A stretch of 64,000 nucleotides of DNA. Origin: Rhodocollybia butyracea (Eukaryota > Basidiomycota > Agaricomycetes > Agaricales > Omphalotaceae). A program made the translations under genes and the position numbers. The notes beneath the pieces were generated by a model. The model saw nothing but the letters and a program-made list of their open reading frames with translations. It had not been told where the DNA came from and ran no database searches. How positions within the stretch are numbered: the first letter of the stretch is position 1; each line of letters starts with the position of its first letter. The stretch spans positions 496,001-560,000 of the forward strand of contig JADNRY010000003.1 in NCBI GenBank assembly GCA_015501585.1. The letters are read 5' to 3'. Positions 24,599 to 36,587 of the stretch are shown here, one piece after another.

Positions 24599-26125
24599 AT
24601 GTCTCGATCTTCTGAAAGTGAAACGGTAATTCTCGAGAGATTTCGCGAGGAACTTTTTTCAGAAGGTATTCTACACTCAGGTGATACCATTGGCTCAGAT
24701 GATGGGACGCTTAAGTGAGCCAATGGTTCTTGAAGCTATCCAACGCTAACGTTTGTTACTATAGACGATTTCTTCGAGCGAGGAAGTACGTAACCACAGC
24801 GCAACGAACTATTGCCTGTGCTGCGCTAGCTATAGATCAAGCTGTATATAACTTCTAATCTTCCTTTGTTTTCTCCGGTATAGATTTTCTATCAAAGACG
24901 CAAAACGCATGTTCATCGAAGCTCAGGATTGGCGAAAACAAGTCAATCTAGATGAGCTGTATAGCAAGACCGATCCCTTTGACGTATGGGACATTGCACT
25001 GCCATCATCTCCAACGTTACTTACTACAGATATCCAGTATCCAGAACGTGAAGCTGTATTTGGCTGTTGGCCGATGTGGTGAGCCTATAAATACTTTTAC
25101 GCCCTGACGGCTCTGATTGAGATAGGTTTCACAAGGTGATTATCATCTTAGCTGGCTGTTTCTGTTTCACCAACATGTTTATCTACATCATTTAGACAGA
25201 CAAGGCAAATAACTGATCATTGCTGTGTGTGTGTTCTCTGATCCTTGCATCTTTCTCCCAGCTTGGTCGCCCGCTTAACTTTCAATCTTTGGGTGGCCTC
25301 GACTTAGAACGGCTTGGAAGGGAGGGTGTTACACCTGAACGGCATTGGGAGACGGTCCTCGTTAATGCAGAATGCTTGACAAGAGAGATCATACCTGCTG
25401 CAATCAAGAAACATGGAAGGGACGCTGATTCAGTGTTTGTCATAGTTGATCTGAAAGGTTTTGGGTGAGCATACTCTTGAGTGCTGCGGCTATTCTCCTA
25501 AGCTAAACATGAACAGTCTTGCGAAGTTCTGGCAGATGAAACACCTCGCACAAAGATGTTTTCAAATTTCTCAAGATTATTATCCAGAAACGTACGTATG
25601 CTAGCGTTGCCATCATGAGCTTGAACTTCACATCCGATAATCAGAATGGGGAAATTGGCTATAATCAATGCGCCTTCAACCTTTACTCTCATATGGAATG
25701 TCATACGACCATGGCTGGCCAAAGAGACTGCCAATAAGGTTGATATTCTCGGATCTGATTACCAAGAGAAGTTGCTGGAACTCGTTGACGCTGAGAATTT
25801 GCCATCCATTCTCGGTGGAAATTGTCGCTGCGAGGAAGAAGGAAGCCTTTCTGAGGTTGCTAGGTGTCATTTAAGTGCCAGCGGGCCGTGGCTTGAAGGT
25901 AGAATTGGCTGGGGTCCACATGCAAAGCCTGGATCGAACTCCGAGTCTACTGTAAGCGACAAGCCTGAGTCGGATACCTCTGGTGCACTGGATGACGGTA
26001 TCTCGAGGCTCACCAGCTATGCTATTGATTCAGATTCAAATTCTGTGGCTGGAGCTGGAATAGAAGAGAGAGTGCCAAAGTTACCTGACACTGGTAATCT
26101 CGAAATAGAAATGAAGCCACAATGA
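24599..26125 (+). CDS. Sec14-like CRAL-TRIO lipid-transfer protein
   Basis: Phosphatidylinositol/phosphatidylcholine-transfer type protein linking lipid metabolism and Golgi traffic. The start at 24599 gives MSRSSESETVILERFREELF. The CRAL-TRIO N domain includes RRFLRAR followed by FSIKDAKRMFIEAQDWRKQV. The lipid-binding domain includes GRPLNFQSLGGLDLERL, LTREIIPAAIKKHGRDADSV, FVIVDLKGFGLAKFWQMKHL, SQDYYPETMGKLAIINAPST, FTLIWNVIRPWLAKETANKV and LPSILGGNCRCEEEGSLSEV. This is the canonical order of Sec14 motifs, including YPE.MGK..IINAP and LP..LGG.C. The C-terminal tail is acidic and Ser-rich with no domain seen. Five or so introns, some very closely spaced near 24.7-25.2 kb. Confidence 0.87.
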
Positions 26126-26154
26126 TTAATCAAGTTAGTATATCATTATGTACA

Positions 26155-27280
26155 TCATACTGTAGAGAATGTACATGACCCTTCACAGATGGCTGGCCAC
26201 ATCTCAATTTGTGCAAACCACTTGTTCACCAAACCGATATCGCGCTCCCATCTGCCATACTGTTGAACTCGGTTGCCTACACAATTACGTGTGGACTCTT
26301 CCTCGATCTCGATTATCTGTAGAGACCTGGATTTAGCAAACATTTTGGTAGCATGCCCTCGAGGATTCGTAACGTATGTATTGCGGAGGCCCCATTGTAT
26401 TGATATTCTCAAGACTTTCAATGATGACAAGGTGAAAATAGCTTGATCTTCAATCTCAGGCTGAATAGGTACATATCAGTGCCTATTTTCGATGAGTCTT
26501 AAAATCTAAACGTACACTGTCATATCCCACCAGCTCGAGGAAGACCAGATTCGTAAGATGGTCCGATATAACGCATAAAGGTGGACCCCCCAGCTTCAAG
26601 GATCTCAGTTTCCGAAGAGACGATGCGAGTCCCGCAACATCGAGGCCTGTAGCGATATCCCATGGGTCCTCCATGTCGGATATCCATTCCACATGTGTAA
26701 TATGACGACCAGGAAGGAATGCATGTATAACCCCATAGCTTCCAGCCAGTTGTCGAAGATCCGGCTGCTTGTCATGGTTGGAAGGCGCCAGGAAGTTTTC
26801 ATCGTCCCATCCACACAAACTAAGGCATTTTAACTTTGTCTGTGACTCAAGAAAGATTTGCATTTGCGCCTCATCGGTACGACAACGCCAATGACAATGC
26901 TCCAACTGGAACGTGCATCCGCTAAGAAGGCCCTCCACTACCATGCCTCCATTTGTACGGAAATGTAAAATCTTCAAATTCACGAAAGCCCTCCACGCTT
27001 TTGGAAGGAGATTCCAAAATATGTGTTTTGTGCCAATATTGGTTCGCCAGTCCATCTCGAATTTGTAAGAATGAACATATTGAGCGACTCGGGGACAGTC
27101 AACTGCCCTCTGGAGAAAGAGCACTTGAGACCGTACGTTGTGTACATGTTCAAATTTGTAGTACAGCGAACGTTCTGCTTCCGCGTTCAGAAGATGAGAG
27201 GTGAGGAGGAGGGAAAGGAGAGTTGCGCAGTCTTTGACATAGCCAACTATAGGCCGATACAGTTCTGCTGGAAGATTCAT
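26155..27280 (-). CDS. F-box-like protein
   Basis: Two exons: about 27280-26512 and about 26463-26155, joined across a GTACGT...TTCAG intron to give DSV-PEIEDQAIFTLSSLKVL. The N-terminus MNLPAELYRPIVGYVKDCAT and LLSLLLTSHLLNAEAERSLY fits a degenerate F-box, which would bind Skp1 in an SCF ubiquitin ligase. The remainder has irregular leucine-rich segments (FVNLKILHF, KLKCLSLCGWDDE, SLRKLRSLKLGG, NLVFLELVGYDS) of the kind used for substrate recognition. F-box-like families of this type are strongly expanded in agaricomycetes. The substrate is unknown. Confidence 0.72.
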
Positions 27281-27700
27281 TAGTAGTAGAGACCGCCGAC
27301 TTCAAAACCCCGAGGAACATAGGTGCATTGCTGGCTATTTAGCATTGCGGCCCTGGTGAAAATGCATCACGTGAGTCAGGAGCTCGAGTTAGCCTAAGCC
27401 TAGCCTGGCTAGCTGTCTTGTAGTTAGCGAAGAATAATCGTTCGCTAATAAAGCCTAGGACGAGTATTCTCTTCGCAAAAGACTAGCTAGCTAGCATAGC
27501 CTAAGCCTCAATGAGAAGTTAATAATCAGATTCGTAGGTCCTTGAAACTCCCTGGAAAGACCGTGTTGCTACCGTTATTGGGTTACTGGTAAGTTGGTAT
27601 CAAGAATGTCCATTGGATAGATCAACCCTACATAAACCGTCAGCAAGTACACAAATGTCAAAATACAATCTGCATGAACTAGTATTAGGGATAACTGTAT
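27281..27700. other. Intergenic region
   Basis: About 420 bases containing repeated short CTAGC/GCCTA motifs around 27390-27510 (for example GCCTAAGCCTAGCCTGGCTA). No gene recognised. Confidence 0.35.
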
Positions 27701-29956
27701 CTATTCCTCCAACTTGACCACCTCTACCTTCAACCTCTCTTTCAAAGTCTTTCCTGGCGCTGATGATGAAACATCGATCGTGCTGTAAACACCTTTGGCC
27801 AAAGTAGACGGATTAACAGCCATCGTTGTATGGACAATCTAGAACGCTGATTTAAAAGCCGAACAACAAAGACGAAGGAAATCGACCTTACTTTACAAAA
27901 TTGTCGATATCTGCTAGGAAGAATGAGTACGTCCGGGGCGACGTCTTCCACTTCCCCGTCGAGTTTGAGGCCGGCGGAATGGGTCACATCTAAATTGACT
28001 TCGCCGCGCAAGTCGTACGGGACGGGGAACACTGGGTAAAAACTAAAAGACTCGTCACTTGCAGACTCCGGCGTGTAGCACAAAATTACCTTCGTTGTTG
28101 TAGGAGATGCCTGCAGGCATTTCCGAAAGGATCTGTCCCAGTGTCTTCTGGGAACACAGGGACGACAGACTCAACTTCTTGACCCCGTTTGACAACCTCT
28201 TCTTTGCGAAGATGGAATAATACGTCGACGCTAGTGGCACCAAACGTGATATCGTTGACTGAAAACGTACATGGGTTAGGAAGGAGCCGAATCCGCTGGA
28301 GCTGTGGTCAACCTGGAATCAAAGCAGAAATTGTGGATAGACATACCGAATCAGATTTTGATATTAGCCGTTGGAACTCGGATTGAGGATATACCGCATG
28401 GGAGGTAATCATGTCCCTCACACTGGGGATCAAAACAGCTATAGAGCCTGGCGACGAGTTCAAAATGTCGCGTAAAGGTTCTAAGAAAATGCGTTGAAAC
28501 ATTTCCAGCGGCGACTCATCCACATCACCCTCTTGAATGAAAGGATGCGATACATCAACAAAAGGTCCAATCTGGACAACAACATTTAGAAACCTCTCGA
28601 ATTTATTTGACAGTCAAATAACTTACAAGGACAAGTACAGCCGGCTTTGCCTGTTTGACGGTCTGCACAAAAGAGTTCCACGCTGCGTATTTGAGGTCTG
28701 TTTCTGGTGTAAACGGGCCCGATGCGACATACATCGAGAAAGAGTCATCGTCAGGACTTGGTTTCATACTGGGTGAGCTCAATAACGGAGGTAGCTATGT
28801 GGTCCATGTTAACACAACAATGAAATAATGTATATGTTTACATACCGCCAGTATCTCATTTACCAAAAACCAGTCAGCTCCCCCGTTCTGGCCCTTGAAC
28901 GCGACTATCGCACCAGGAAATAGTCCTAATGCTCCAGCTCCTTGTGCTCCCCCCTTGATTTTCAAGCCCGGGTCGAATTTGATCGCGATGCGCTTGCGAT
29001 AATGATTATCAGGATTAGAAAGTCTTCGTGAAGTTTCCAGGGTGAGCGTAGCTTCAGTGAGCTTTGGTGTCTCACTAAGTTCATGCGTTATTCGTCCTAC
29101 GACGAAGACATCCTCCTTCACAAACAGATGAGAACGAACGAAGGAGCTTAAGATAGAGGAACATACAACGGTTGAGTCAACAGGATCGCCGAGTTCCTCG
29201 ATCCCATAATGCTGTTGAACGAGTTCGGCTATTTCTTCTATTTGCGAGTCCAAGACTGTAACCCGAACATTGTCAGAGTAGAGTACGGTACTGCTTACTC
29301 GAGTATACGTACCTTGCCCTCGTTCCCCTGGGTTCTCAAACATGTATCGGTCTGCATGCAACAGCCATTAGCCCAGCTCGATGATACAACACGCCCAACG
29401 TACACGACCGCTTTTTCCTAGATTCTACGTCATTCTTTGGGCCTTTGAACGTCACTCTACTGGGTCCAGCAATGTTGGGACCTTTCGAGTCTATCGAGAT
29501 GTCCGAGATGGTGAACATATCTGGTTCCATCTTGACTTGAGGTTCTGGTACGCGCTGCGTTGCCTTGATATTTCGATTCAAGCTTAGAGGCATCTTATTC
29601 CGGTTGACACTAGCAACGCCTGAGGCAAGCCCGCGCGATTGGGCCTTCTTTTTAGCTGAGCCGCCGCCTTCTAATTCCTTCTTTATTTGGTCCCGGACGC
29701 GTACCAGAGATTCTGACGTGAAACGAACAGCTTCGCGTGCAGGAGCGAATGAGCGAGAGTCCCATGTTGCGGCTTCCCACTTGAACTGTAGATCTGTTGG
29801 TGTAATGTTGTATATCTCACAAATCTTTTGACCTGACGCCATGAAAATCAGTTGAGAAAAACAGATAGAAATTTAAGGACGCACATTCCGCCAAAAGCTT
29901 CGGATTTGAAGTAACCTCACTGCCTAGGCATCTCTCTATTTCGTCTTTGAGAGTCA
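27701..29956 (-). CDS. POL12: DNA polymerase alpha-primase subunit B
   Basis: The B subunit tethers the catalytic polymerase alpha and is needed to start DNA synthesis at origins and on the lagging strand. A short first exon at 29956 (MTLKDEIERCLGSEVTSNPK) joins across an intron to QKICEIYNITPTDLQFKWEA, the usual N-terminal helical domain. An acidic/basic linker follows. The OB fold includes DRYMFENPGERGQ, YSDNVRVTVLDSQIEEIAEL, VFVVGRITHELSETPKL, LKIKGGAQGAGALGLFPGAI and ADWFLVNEILA. The calcineurin-like, catalytically inactive phosphodiesterase domain includes GPFVDVSHPFI, EPLRDILNSSPGSIAVLIPS, DMITSHAVYPQSE, TFGATSVDVLFHLRKEEVVK and YPVFPVPYDLRGEVNLDVTH. The C-terminus ends KERLKVEVVKLEE. 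Seven or so introns. Confidence 0.88.
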
Positions 29957-30142
29957 TGGGCGCCTTTGAGCGTTGTTGAAAGTGGACGCGAGGACAAGAA
30001 ACGCGATGTCACAACAGGTCACAACTAACCACGTGCCACTAACGCCTCGAGGCTCGGCCCAACGTCCAAATGACTGCTGCTTTGACTCAAGTTGTAAGAA
30101 TAAAAGACGATACAAACACCCACTGTTTTCCCCAGAACCTTT
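29957..30142. promoter_or_regulatory. Bidirectional promoter, POL12 / hypothetical gene
   Basis: About 186 bases lie between the divergent starts. ACGCGATG at 30000-30007 overlaps the ACGCG core of MluI cell-cycle boxes (ACGCGT), but the match is partial and could be chance. Confidence 0.3.
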
Positions 30143-31441
30143 ATGGGAGGCCGCGCATTCAACTTTTTAGAACCCGGGTCTTTTCCGCGTATTCCGACCC
30201 CGGTCTACCAGCCTCTGAAAGCGCGTTTCCAAGTCTTGCTTCAAGCTCTGTACGTGCATGTAGGCGTTCCCACAGAAGCACCTGAAAAACCTGACCATGG
30301 AGATTTGGACTTTATCGTTTGCACCCCAATTACAAGAGGTTCTCTCGATTCTGTAAATGTGCCACACGATCAGGTGAAAGCTGCACTGGGAGCAACGCAT
30401 TGCATCCTTGTGGATGGAAATCAAACGTCTAACTTTGCTGTCCCGATCTCCCGAGATACATGGCGCTCATTGGATCATGATGGGGCGAGCACAGAAACCT
30501 TTTACCAGGTAAAAGTTATGTTATTTACATGCCAGTACGCCATCTTTGATCATTCGATACTACCCTTAGGTCGATGTACATGTCTGCGCAGATAAGAACG
30601 AATGGGATCGTATCATGTATTTTCATTCATACGGTAAATCTCATCCTAGACAGAGTTGTTATCACACTGACGATATATGGATGTGCAGGAGATCTTGGGA
30701 TGATCCAAGGGTTGATCGCAAGAAATGTTGGCTTGGTCCTGGGTGTCAATGGACTGAAAGTATGTGTTCTTCTGGCGTGTTAGGCTTCTTCCGAATCTTA
30801 CCTATTTGTTTTCGAAGTACCCTAATCCTCCTCACCAAACTCTGACACTGAACCAGGATTTCAGCGCGATCTCAAGATTCTTTGGCTGGTCCATCGAGCG
30901 TCGAAACGCGGGGTTTACCTCTCGGCAAGAGGTGTTCGAGTGGGTCATCAACAGCCGATTTTTCGATGCCAGCTGTTTCCGAACCAGCGGAGATGGTATT
31001 ACAAAAGTCAAGGCTGAGCGGACGATGTACTCGGATTTCGTTACATGGGTGAAGGATCAAGTAACAGCTGGTGTAGTTGACATGGAGGAGTATGGGCAAC
31101 GTCGTGAACGTGTGCGAAAGGAGGCACTTGAGGAATTTGGTTGCCTGGAAGAAGTGGAAACTACTGTCAGGATATTTGAAGCCAGAAGGCAGCTCAAACA
31201 GGTGTTCAACGGCACTTCTGTGAACGCATGGACTGGCCTGAACGGCCACTGGAAAGCTGTTAAGGTCGTAATGGATATGGTTCGAGAACGGCACCATGGT
31301 GAAGGGGGTATACTGCAGATTCTAATGTCTGAAGGAGAGAACGGCGTCAAACAACGGGTCTTGGAAGCGCTGCGAGATTCTGAATTTTCCCCGCCAACGG
31401 AGAATAGCAGTAGCCACGGAATAGGGAGGTTAGTATACTGA
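30143..31441 (+). CDS. Hypothetical protein with nucleotidyltransferase-like motif
   Basis: Family not recognised. Exons join to give FNFLEPGSFPRIPTPVYQPL, LKARFQVLLQALYVHVGVPT, then KPDHGDLDFIVCTP, ATHCILVDGNQTSNFAVPIS, YQVDVHVCADKNEWDRIMYF and HSYGDLGMIQGLIARNVGLV. The GDLDFIV and VDVHV strands are spaced like the acidic motifs of polymerase-beta-type nucleotidyltransferases; this is suggestive only. The C-terminal exon is helical and charged (DFSAISRFFGWSIERRNAGF; EEVETTVRIFEARRQLKQVF; HGEGGILQILMSEGENGVKQ). The start at 30143 is the first ATG in the correct frame; an upstream ATG at 30070 followed by a GTAAGA donor joins out of frame. Divergent from POL12. Confidence 0.65.
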
Positions 31442-32438
31442 AAACATACTTCTCTCTGTATGCAACAAATTAATCCGAAGGGACATACATCCGCATTCTG
31501 GATTGGGGATTGGGAAATAAACGTCGTCTTGATAGTCGTATATATAGTGTCACGCGCAGGATTCAGATGAGCTAGCCAGTGTCTAGCAGGGCAACAAAAC
31601 CTAGCATTTGATAAATCGAGGTATCGTCCTCTCCTGACCATAACGCTGGCATTAGGACGTGAGCGCCTGAGGCCTGAGCGCTTGAGCGCTTGAACTTGGG
31701 AACGGACGATCCACCTCCAAGAGCCATTTTACCAGACTGGTGCTGTATAATGATTTGCGGCGAAAGCAGATCAGCTTGTAAATTTTGATGTAGCAAGGAA
31801 GAAACCGGCCAGTGTTGTGTAAAGGAACCGTCACAATCTCCGACAATCTTCAATCTACCGTATTAGTTCAAAAAATCCCAGGACCATCAAAGAAGCACCG
31901 GTGGACGATGACGGAATGGCATAATATTTGAGCCATAATAATATTTGGCTCCACAGGTGCATCCCACATATATACTTGACTCTAACTACGGTTTCAGTAA
32001 CACTTTCAGTCTTCTGCGGCTTTCGTGTCTTGATCATGAGTTTCTCAATATGTACAGTCCCTTTGCCGCGGCCTGGTGAAATGTTAATCTTGATATATGA
32101 TAGTGAGTCCATGATCCCCTTTTGGCGGTAGAAGAGCGAAGCGAGCACTCTAATTAGTAACGAGCAGGCCAGGAATATGTGATCCGATCTCCGTCTACCA
32201 ACCCGTACGATGGTTCTGAGTAACAAGGTTCATACTACAAGAATCATCTGCAGAATCATTGGATGCAAGGACGCGTTGGAAGGCGAAGCTGAGGGTAAAG
32301 TCTATACTGACTGTCTGATCGTCCCGCTTTTCACTTCCAGACGTCTTTGTTAAAAAATAAAATGCACGCGTCCTCCCCACTTTGAGTCCGTGTTCTTCCC
32401 CCTTCTGAACGAAACCGCGTTGCTGGTGGCTAATTACC
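31442..32438. other. Region with an unresolved minus-strand reading frame
   Basis: A minus-strand frame at 31853-31572 (HWPVSSLLHQNLQADLLSPQ ... GEDDTSIYQMLGFVALLDTG) and one at 32226-31855 (MDSLSYIKINISPGRGKGTV) have protein-like composition and might be exons of one small gene, but I could not join them with convincing splice sites or name a family. The rest is the upstream region of the arylsulfotransferase-like gene. Confidence 0.3.
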
Positions 32439-34867
32439 ATGCAACTACGAAAACACTTCCTGTTATCCTTCCTCGCCTTATCCTCCAATGTTTTGGCTGA
32501 CTTGGTAATGTTCGAAAGCAACGATTACTCGAGTGGTGCCCTTGGCTTAGGCCCATTCCAAACATTCATGTCCAGTTCTTCAACACCGTTCGTAATCTAT
32601 TCCATGGAATCCACAACGGAATTCACAAGTTTGAATTAGTGCGATAGGGAATTTCGTCGTTCCATACAATGACAGTACTTCGGGGCAGATCGAGGATGGA
32701 CTTATTTTGTTGGCTCCTCGAGGTCGGTTTTTATCTCCCCAGCAAGACATCTATCTTGCTTGATGCCCTCGCCGTACAGGCACGGACGTAAATTCCGCTG
32801 GTCCTCTCATCTACAACAAAGCTGGTAGTCTAGTATGGGATGGCACTCAGTGGGTACTAATGACTATTCGAATTCAAAGTACTTACTCTCCACTAGTTTT
32901 GGCCAGACTCTGACTTTCAAGACGGATACTTACAAGGGTGAAACTGTCATTGTATGCTTTCCAAACCATTTCTCCAATATGAAACGCAAATCTCGTCAGT
33001 AGCTTTTGTGGACTCCTGGAACGCTCTTTGGCTATGGTGTAGGCGCTGGCTATGACCTTATAATCAACAACCAGTATGAGGTTATTGCAAACTTGTGAGT
33101 TTCGACGGTTATGGCCGTAATATTAATGAAAAATTCGCTCTCTTTAGTACTGCAGATATTAACGGTACCGTCCTCGCCGACTTCCACGAGGTGAGTACTG
33201 AACACAATTCTATATCTGGCCTGCTTTTGATGCACATCTCATTAGATCAGGATGACATTCAACGACACCGCTCTCATAACGGCTTATCAGCCTATACCTT
33301 GGGATCTCTCGGCGTATAACATCACGAATGGGTGGCTGTTGGAAAGTTATGCACAGGAAATTGACCCTGCAACAGGTATGTTTCAAGTCTCAATATCCTT
33401 GGCCTATAAATTCACGGTTACCCCTAGGAAAAGCTATCTTTACATGCATGTTCCTTAGTTTCTATCGCGTTCAGCTGATTTACCTTACTCTGGGGTTGTC
33501 TAGGGGTAGCAAGTGATCATGTCAACCCGTCCCTTTGCTACGCCACTCCTGGAGCATCCGGCACTGCTGAGGATAATCCTTGGGACTTTTTCGTGAGTTT
33601 TAACAACGTCTACATATACTATTTCTTCTTACATCCACTGCCATTTATATAGCACATTAACGCTATTAATAAGGACGATTTTGGTAACTACCTCATATCC
33701 AGCCGGCATTGCCATTCACTTTACTATGTCGGGAGCGATGGAAATATCATCTGGAATATCGGAGGTATGTACACAGACACAGATATTGTTTCCTTCTTTC
33801 CAAGTATGCACTACCTTCGACGTTTTAATTAGGCATGAACTCTTCCGTCACTATGAACAACGGTACCACATTTGCCTGGCAGCACGACGCACGCTTCAGA
33901 AATAATCAAACTCAGATTAGGTGCCACTATCCCCACCGTTGCTCAGCCACGTCTGATTTACTCCCTCATTTACAGTCTCTTTGATAACGAGGGTACAGCT
34001 TGGGAGTTGGATAGCTCGAACTCTCGTGGTGTTTTACTGGACCTTGATCTTGCTAAAAACCAAGTCTCTTTAAACAAAGAATGGCTCCCGTATAATCGCA
34101 CAGTATCCGAGTCTCAAGGAAACGTTGGAATACTAGATTCTGGCAACACTATCATAGGGTACGCTTTCATTCGACTGTGCATTTCGCAACTCTGATTAGA
34201 CTTGCACAATAATCAGTTGGGGGCAGGTCCCATGGTTCTCCGAATACGACTCCAATGGTCAGCTACTTTATGTTGTTCAATTTGGAGTAGGCAACGTCCA
34301 GGGCTGTGAGTTTAATTTCATCCAAGAGATGACTTAGTTTGACCCCTTGGGTTAGACCGCGCTTATAGCGTTAATTGGACCGCGACTCCCACAACTCGTC
34401 CATCCGTGTTTGTACAAGAAAACGGGTTCAATACAACGATTTACACCAGCTGGAATGGTGCCACGGAAGTCGTTACCTGGCAATTGTCCGGATCGACCTC
34501 CGAGTCTCCTCAGCTAGCCATCCCACTTTCTAACACTACCAAAAACGGATTCGAGACTGTTATTCCTTTCAACAGCTCCAGCACCAACTACAAATATTAT
34601 CAAGTCGCTGCGTTCAATTCGAACGAGAAGATCATCGCCTTCTCCAACTTTACTGCTTCAGATGGATCGTCTCAAGCTCCTGCAGCCAATCAAACTGTAG
34701 ATTCGTCTAGCAACTCTACTACTGGAAGTGCTACTCCTAGCAGCAGTGGTGGTTTAAGGAGCACTGGTAGTCCTAGTCCCTTAAGCTCGGCCGGTGGTGC
34801 TCTCCAGAATCTCTTGCGCTTACCCTCCGTGCTGGTGGCACTATGGATTATTGTCGCCCTATCGTAA
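32439..34867 (+). CDS. Secreted arylsulfotransferase (ASST)-family protein
   Basis: Signal peptide MQLRKHFLLSFLALSSNVLA, then a beta-propeller-type protein of the Arylsulfotransferase_2 group found across filamentous fungi. Recognised segments: LFGYGVGAGYDLIINNQYEV, SFDGYGRNINEKFALFSTAD, TALITAYQPIPWDLSAYNIT, NGWLLESYAQEIDPATG, NPWDFFHINAINKDDFGNYL, SSRHCHSLYYVGSDGNIIW, TFAWQHDARFRNNQTQI, LFDNEGTAWELDSSNSRGVL, QGNVGILDSGNTIIGWGQVP and FVQENGFNTTIYTSWNGATE. The HxxxI..D..GNYLISSRH pattern is characteristic. A Ser/Thr-rich stalk and a hydrophobic C-terminus (LPSVLVALWIIVALS) suggest GPI anchoring or a membrane anchor. About ten short introns. The family name does not prove sulfotransferase activity in fungi. 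Confidence 0.85.
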
Positions 34868-35847
34868 AAGGAGAATTGTGACTGGAATACTTTTCTCACA
34901 TTCCAGGTTGATACGAACAACAGTCGTTACATGAACTACCGCGCCATTGTGCTCACCTTCCTGTATGTCTCCACTCCTTGTTCCACCGTCCACATTCGTT
35001 TAGTCAAGGACTAAATGTTGTGCACTAGAGGCTTTATTCTCCTTGTAGTTGTTATGTATATACCCTCATTGTTTGTACGTACTTACAGCAAGAACATTTC
35101 AAGCAGCGTTGAAAATATTACTGTTTGCGGCGAAGACATGAAGATGTGTTTGCTGAGTTGTTTTCCTTGGTCTTGGTTATCTACTGACTCGGTTACATCT
35201 GGTCAAACATATTCAGTGTCAAGATCCAGTCTAGAATTTATGTCGCATCTACGGAGACCAGAAGAATTAACAGGTTGGTTTCGAGTCTCTTGACACTAAT
35301 TATGTTTGACCAGATGACTCGTACGTAGCTGAGTCTTCCAATTGATCGCGTTGCGCAAATCACCAACTGGTTTCTGAGAGATCTGTGTGATAGCGTATAC
35401 TCAGTCAAAGCTGAGGATACGATCGTTTGACAGGAAACATTCGTATGATGCCGAAGACCTAGGCCTAAAGCGATCCCCTCTAAGTTCGGCGTACAAGGAC
35501 CTGCTTCAGGTCTACCGATGACCAAGAATACTAATTTACCAATTTATGGACTAAGATTAGCTCGTGGTGCGTGTGAAGTGCCAACGAGACGTACTAAGAC
35601 AAACCTTTGCTTCAAGACATCCCTGTTCAACACGATGATACCCAGAATATACCCGTCCTTGTCTACGTATCTGCAGCGGCGTCCCCATGATGGTCCTTGA
35701 TATTCTTGAGCTCACCTTCCTACATTGTGAGGAGCAGAGTGATAAGATAAGCCGAAGATCAGCACTTTTTAAGGTTTTTAAGACCAGCTTTGATTTTCCG
35801 TGTTTGGAATCGCGGCCCGGATTACCCGCACTTTTTTTTCGGAGACC
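34868..35847. other. Intergenic region
   Basis: No supported gene across about 1 kb; several short antisense frames lack any domain content. The right end grades into the HSP20 promoter. Confidence 0.35.
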
Positions 35848-35946
35848 TTCGAGAAAATTCGGTGACGCTACAAAAGGATATGATCCATCCGATGCACCTT
35901 CTCCATGTTTCTCAAGGTTTCTAGAACTCTGTTTCAAAAGTATAAA
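35848..35946 (+). promoter_or_regulatory. Heat-shock promoter of the HSP20 gene
   Basis: A perfect three-unit heat-shock element lies at 35848-35860 (TTCgaGAAaaTTC). A second, two-unit element lies at 35919-35926 (TTCtaGAA), and a TATAAA box is at 35941-35946, 48 bases before the ATG. This matches the known Hsf1 target pattern of alternating nTTCn/nGAAn units. Binding itself is inferred. Confidence 0.8.
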
Positions 35947-35993
35947 GGGTGACTGGCCCACCCACTTCTGCATCCCACTCACTTATACTAGTT

Positions 35994-36587
35994 ATGTCTA
36001 TCGCGCGCCAACTATTCAACGAGTTCCGGCCTTTCTTCCGCATGCTTGAGGACCCTATCACTCGGGGACCTGCTTCGCGGTACAACTCATTCTTCAACGA
36101 CCCCCTCTTCGCACCCGCTGCTCTGGCACGACCAGCATTGGATGTATCAGAGGAAGGAAACAAATACATAGTCGAGGCAGAGTTGCCTGGAGTCCCAAGA
36201 GAAAATGTTGATGTTCGCATTGGGGATCACGGCCACAGTGTTACCATCGAGGGCAAAGTTACTAGCCGTAGCACGCCTAGTACTGCTGCCGGGGATTCTG
36301 CACAAGCCAGTTCGGCTTCCTCTGGAACGAGTAAGTATTCGTGTTTCCTGATAATCATAAATCGTACTGACTGTTACGTTCTAGCCGAAACTACTGCCGT
36401 CACGAACCAAACTAATCAGTTATCCGTTGAACGCCAGCTTGTTAATAACGTCGCATTTACTCGCACCATTTGGCTTTCGCGGCCCGTCGACGGGAACAGT
36501 GTCTCTGCTCAGTTGAAGGACGGGATTCTTACCCTCACTTTGCCAAAGTCTGAAGACAAGGGCTCTGTCAAAGTATCAGTGGATTGA
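35994..36587 (+). CDS. Small heat-shock protein (HSP20 / alpha-crystallin)
   Basis: ATP-independent holdase chaperone. The start at 35994 gives MSIARQLFNEFRPFFRMLED. The alpha-crystallin domain begins ALDVSEEGNKYIVEAELPGV, then RENVDVRIGDHGHSVTIEGK. After a Ser/Thr-rich insertion it resumes at SVERQLVNNVAFTRTIWLSR, DGNSVSAQLKDGILTLTLPK and SVKVSVD. The conserved A.L.DGILTLTLPK motif is complete. One intron at about 36330-36383 (GTAAGT...CTAG) is 54 bases long, in frame and free of stop codons, so unspliced RNA would still encode a continuous protein. Confidence 0.9.
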   Translation: MSIARQLFNEFRPFFRMLEDPITRGPASRYNSFFNDPLFAPAALARPALDVSEEGNKYIVEAELPGVPRENVDVRIGDHGHSVTIEGKVTSRSTPSTAAGDSAQASSASSGTSKYSCFLIIINRTDCYVLAETTAVTNQTNQLSVERQLVNNVAFTRTIWLSRPVDGNSVSAQLKDGILTLTLPKSEDKGSVKVSVD

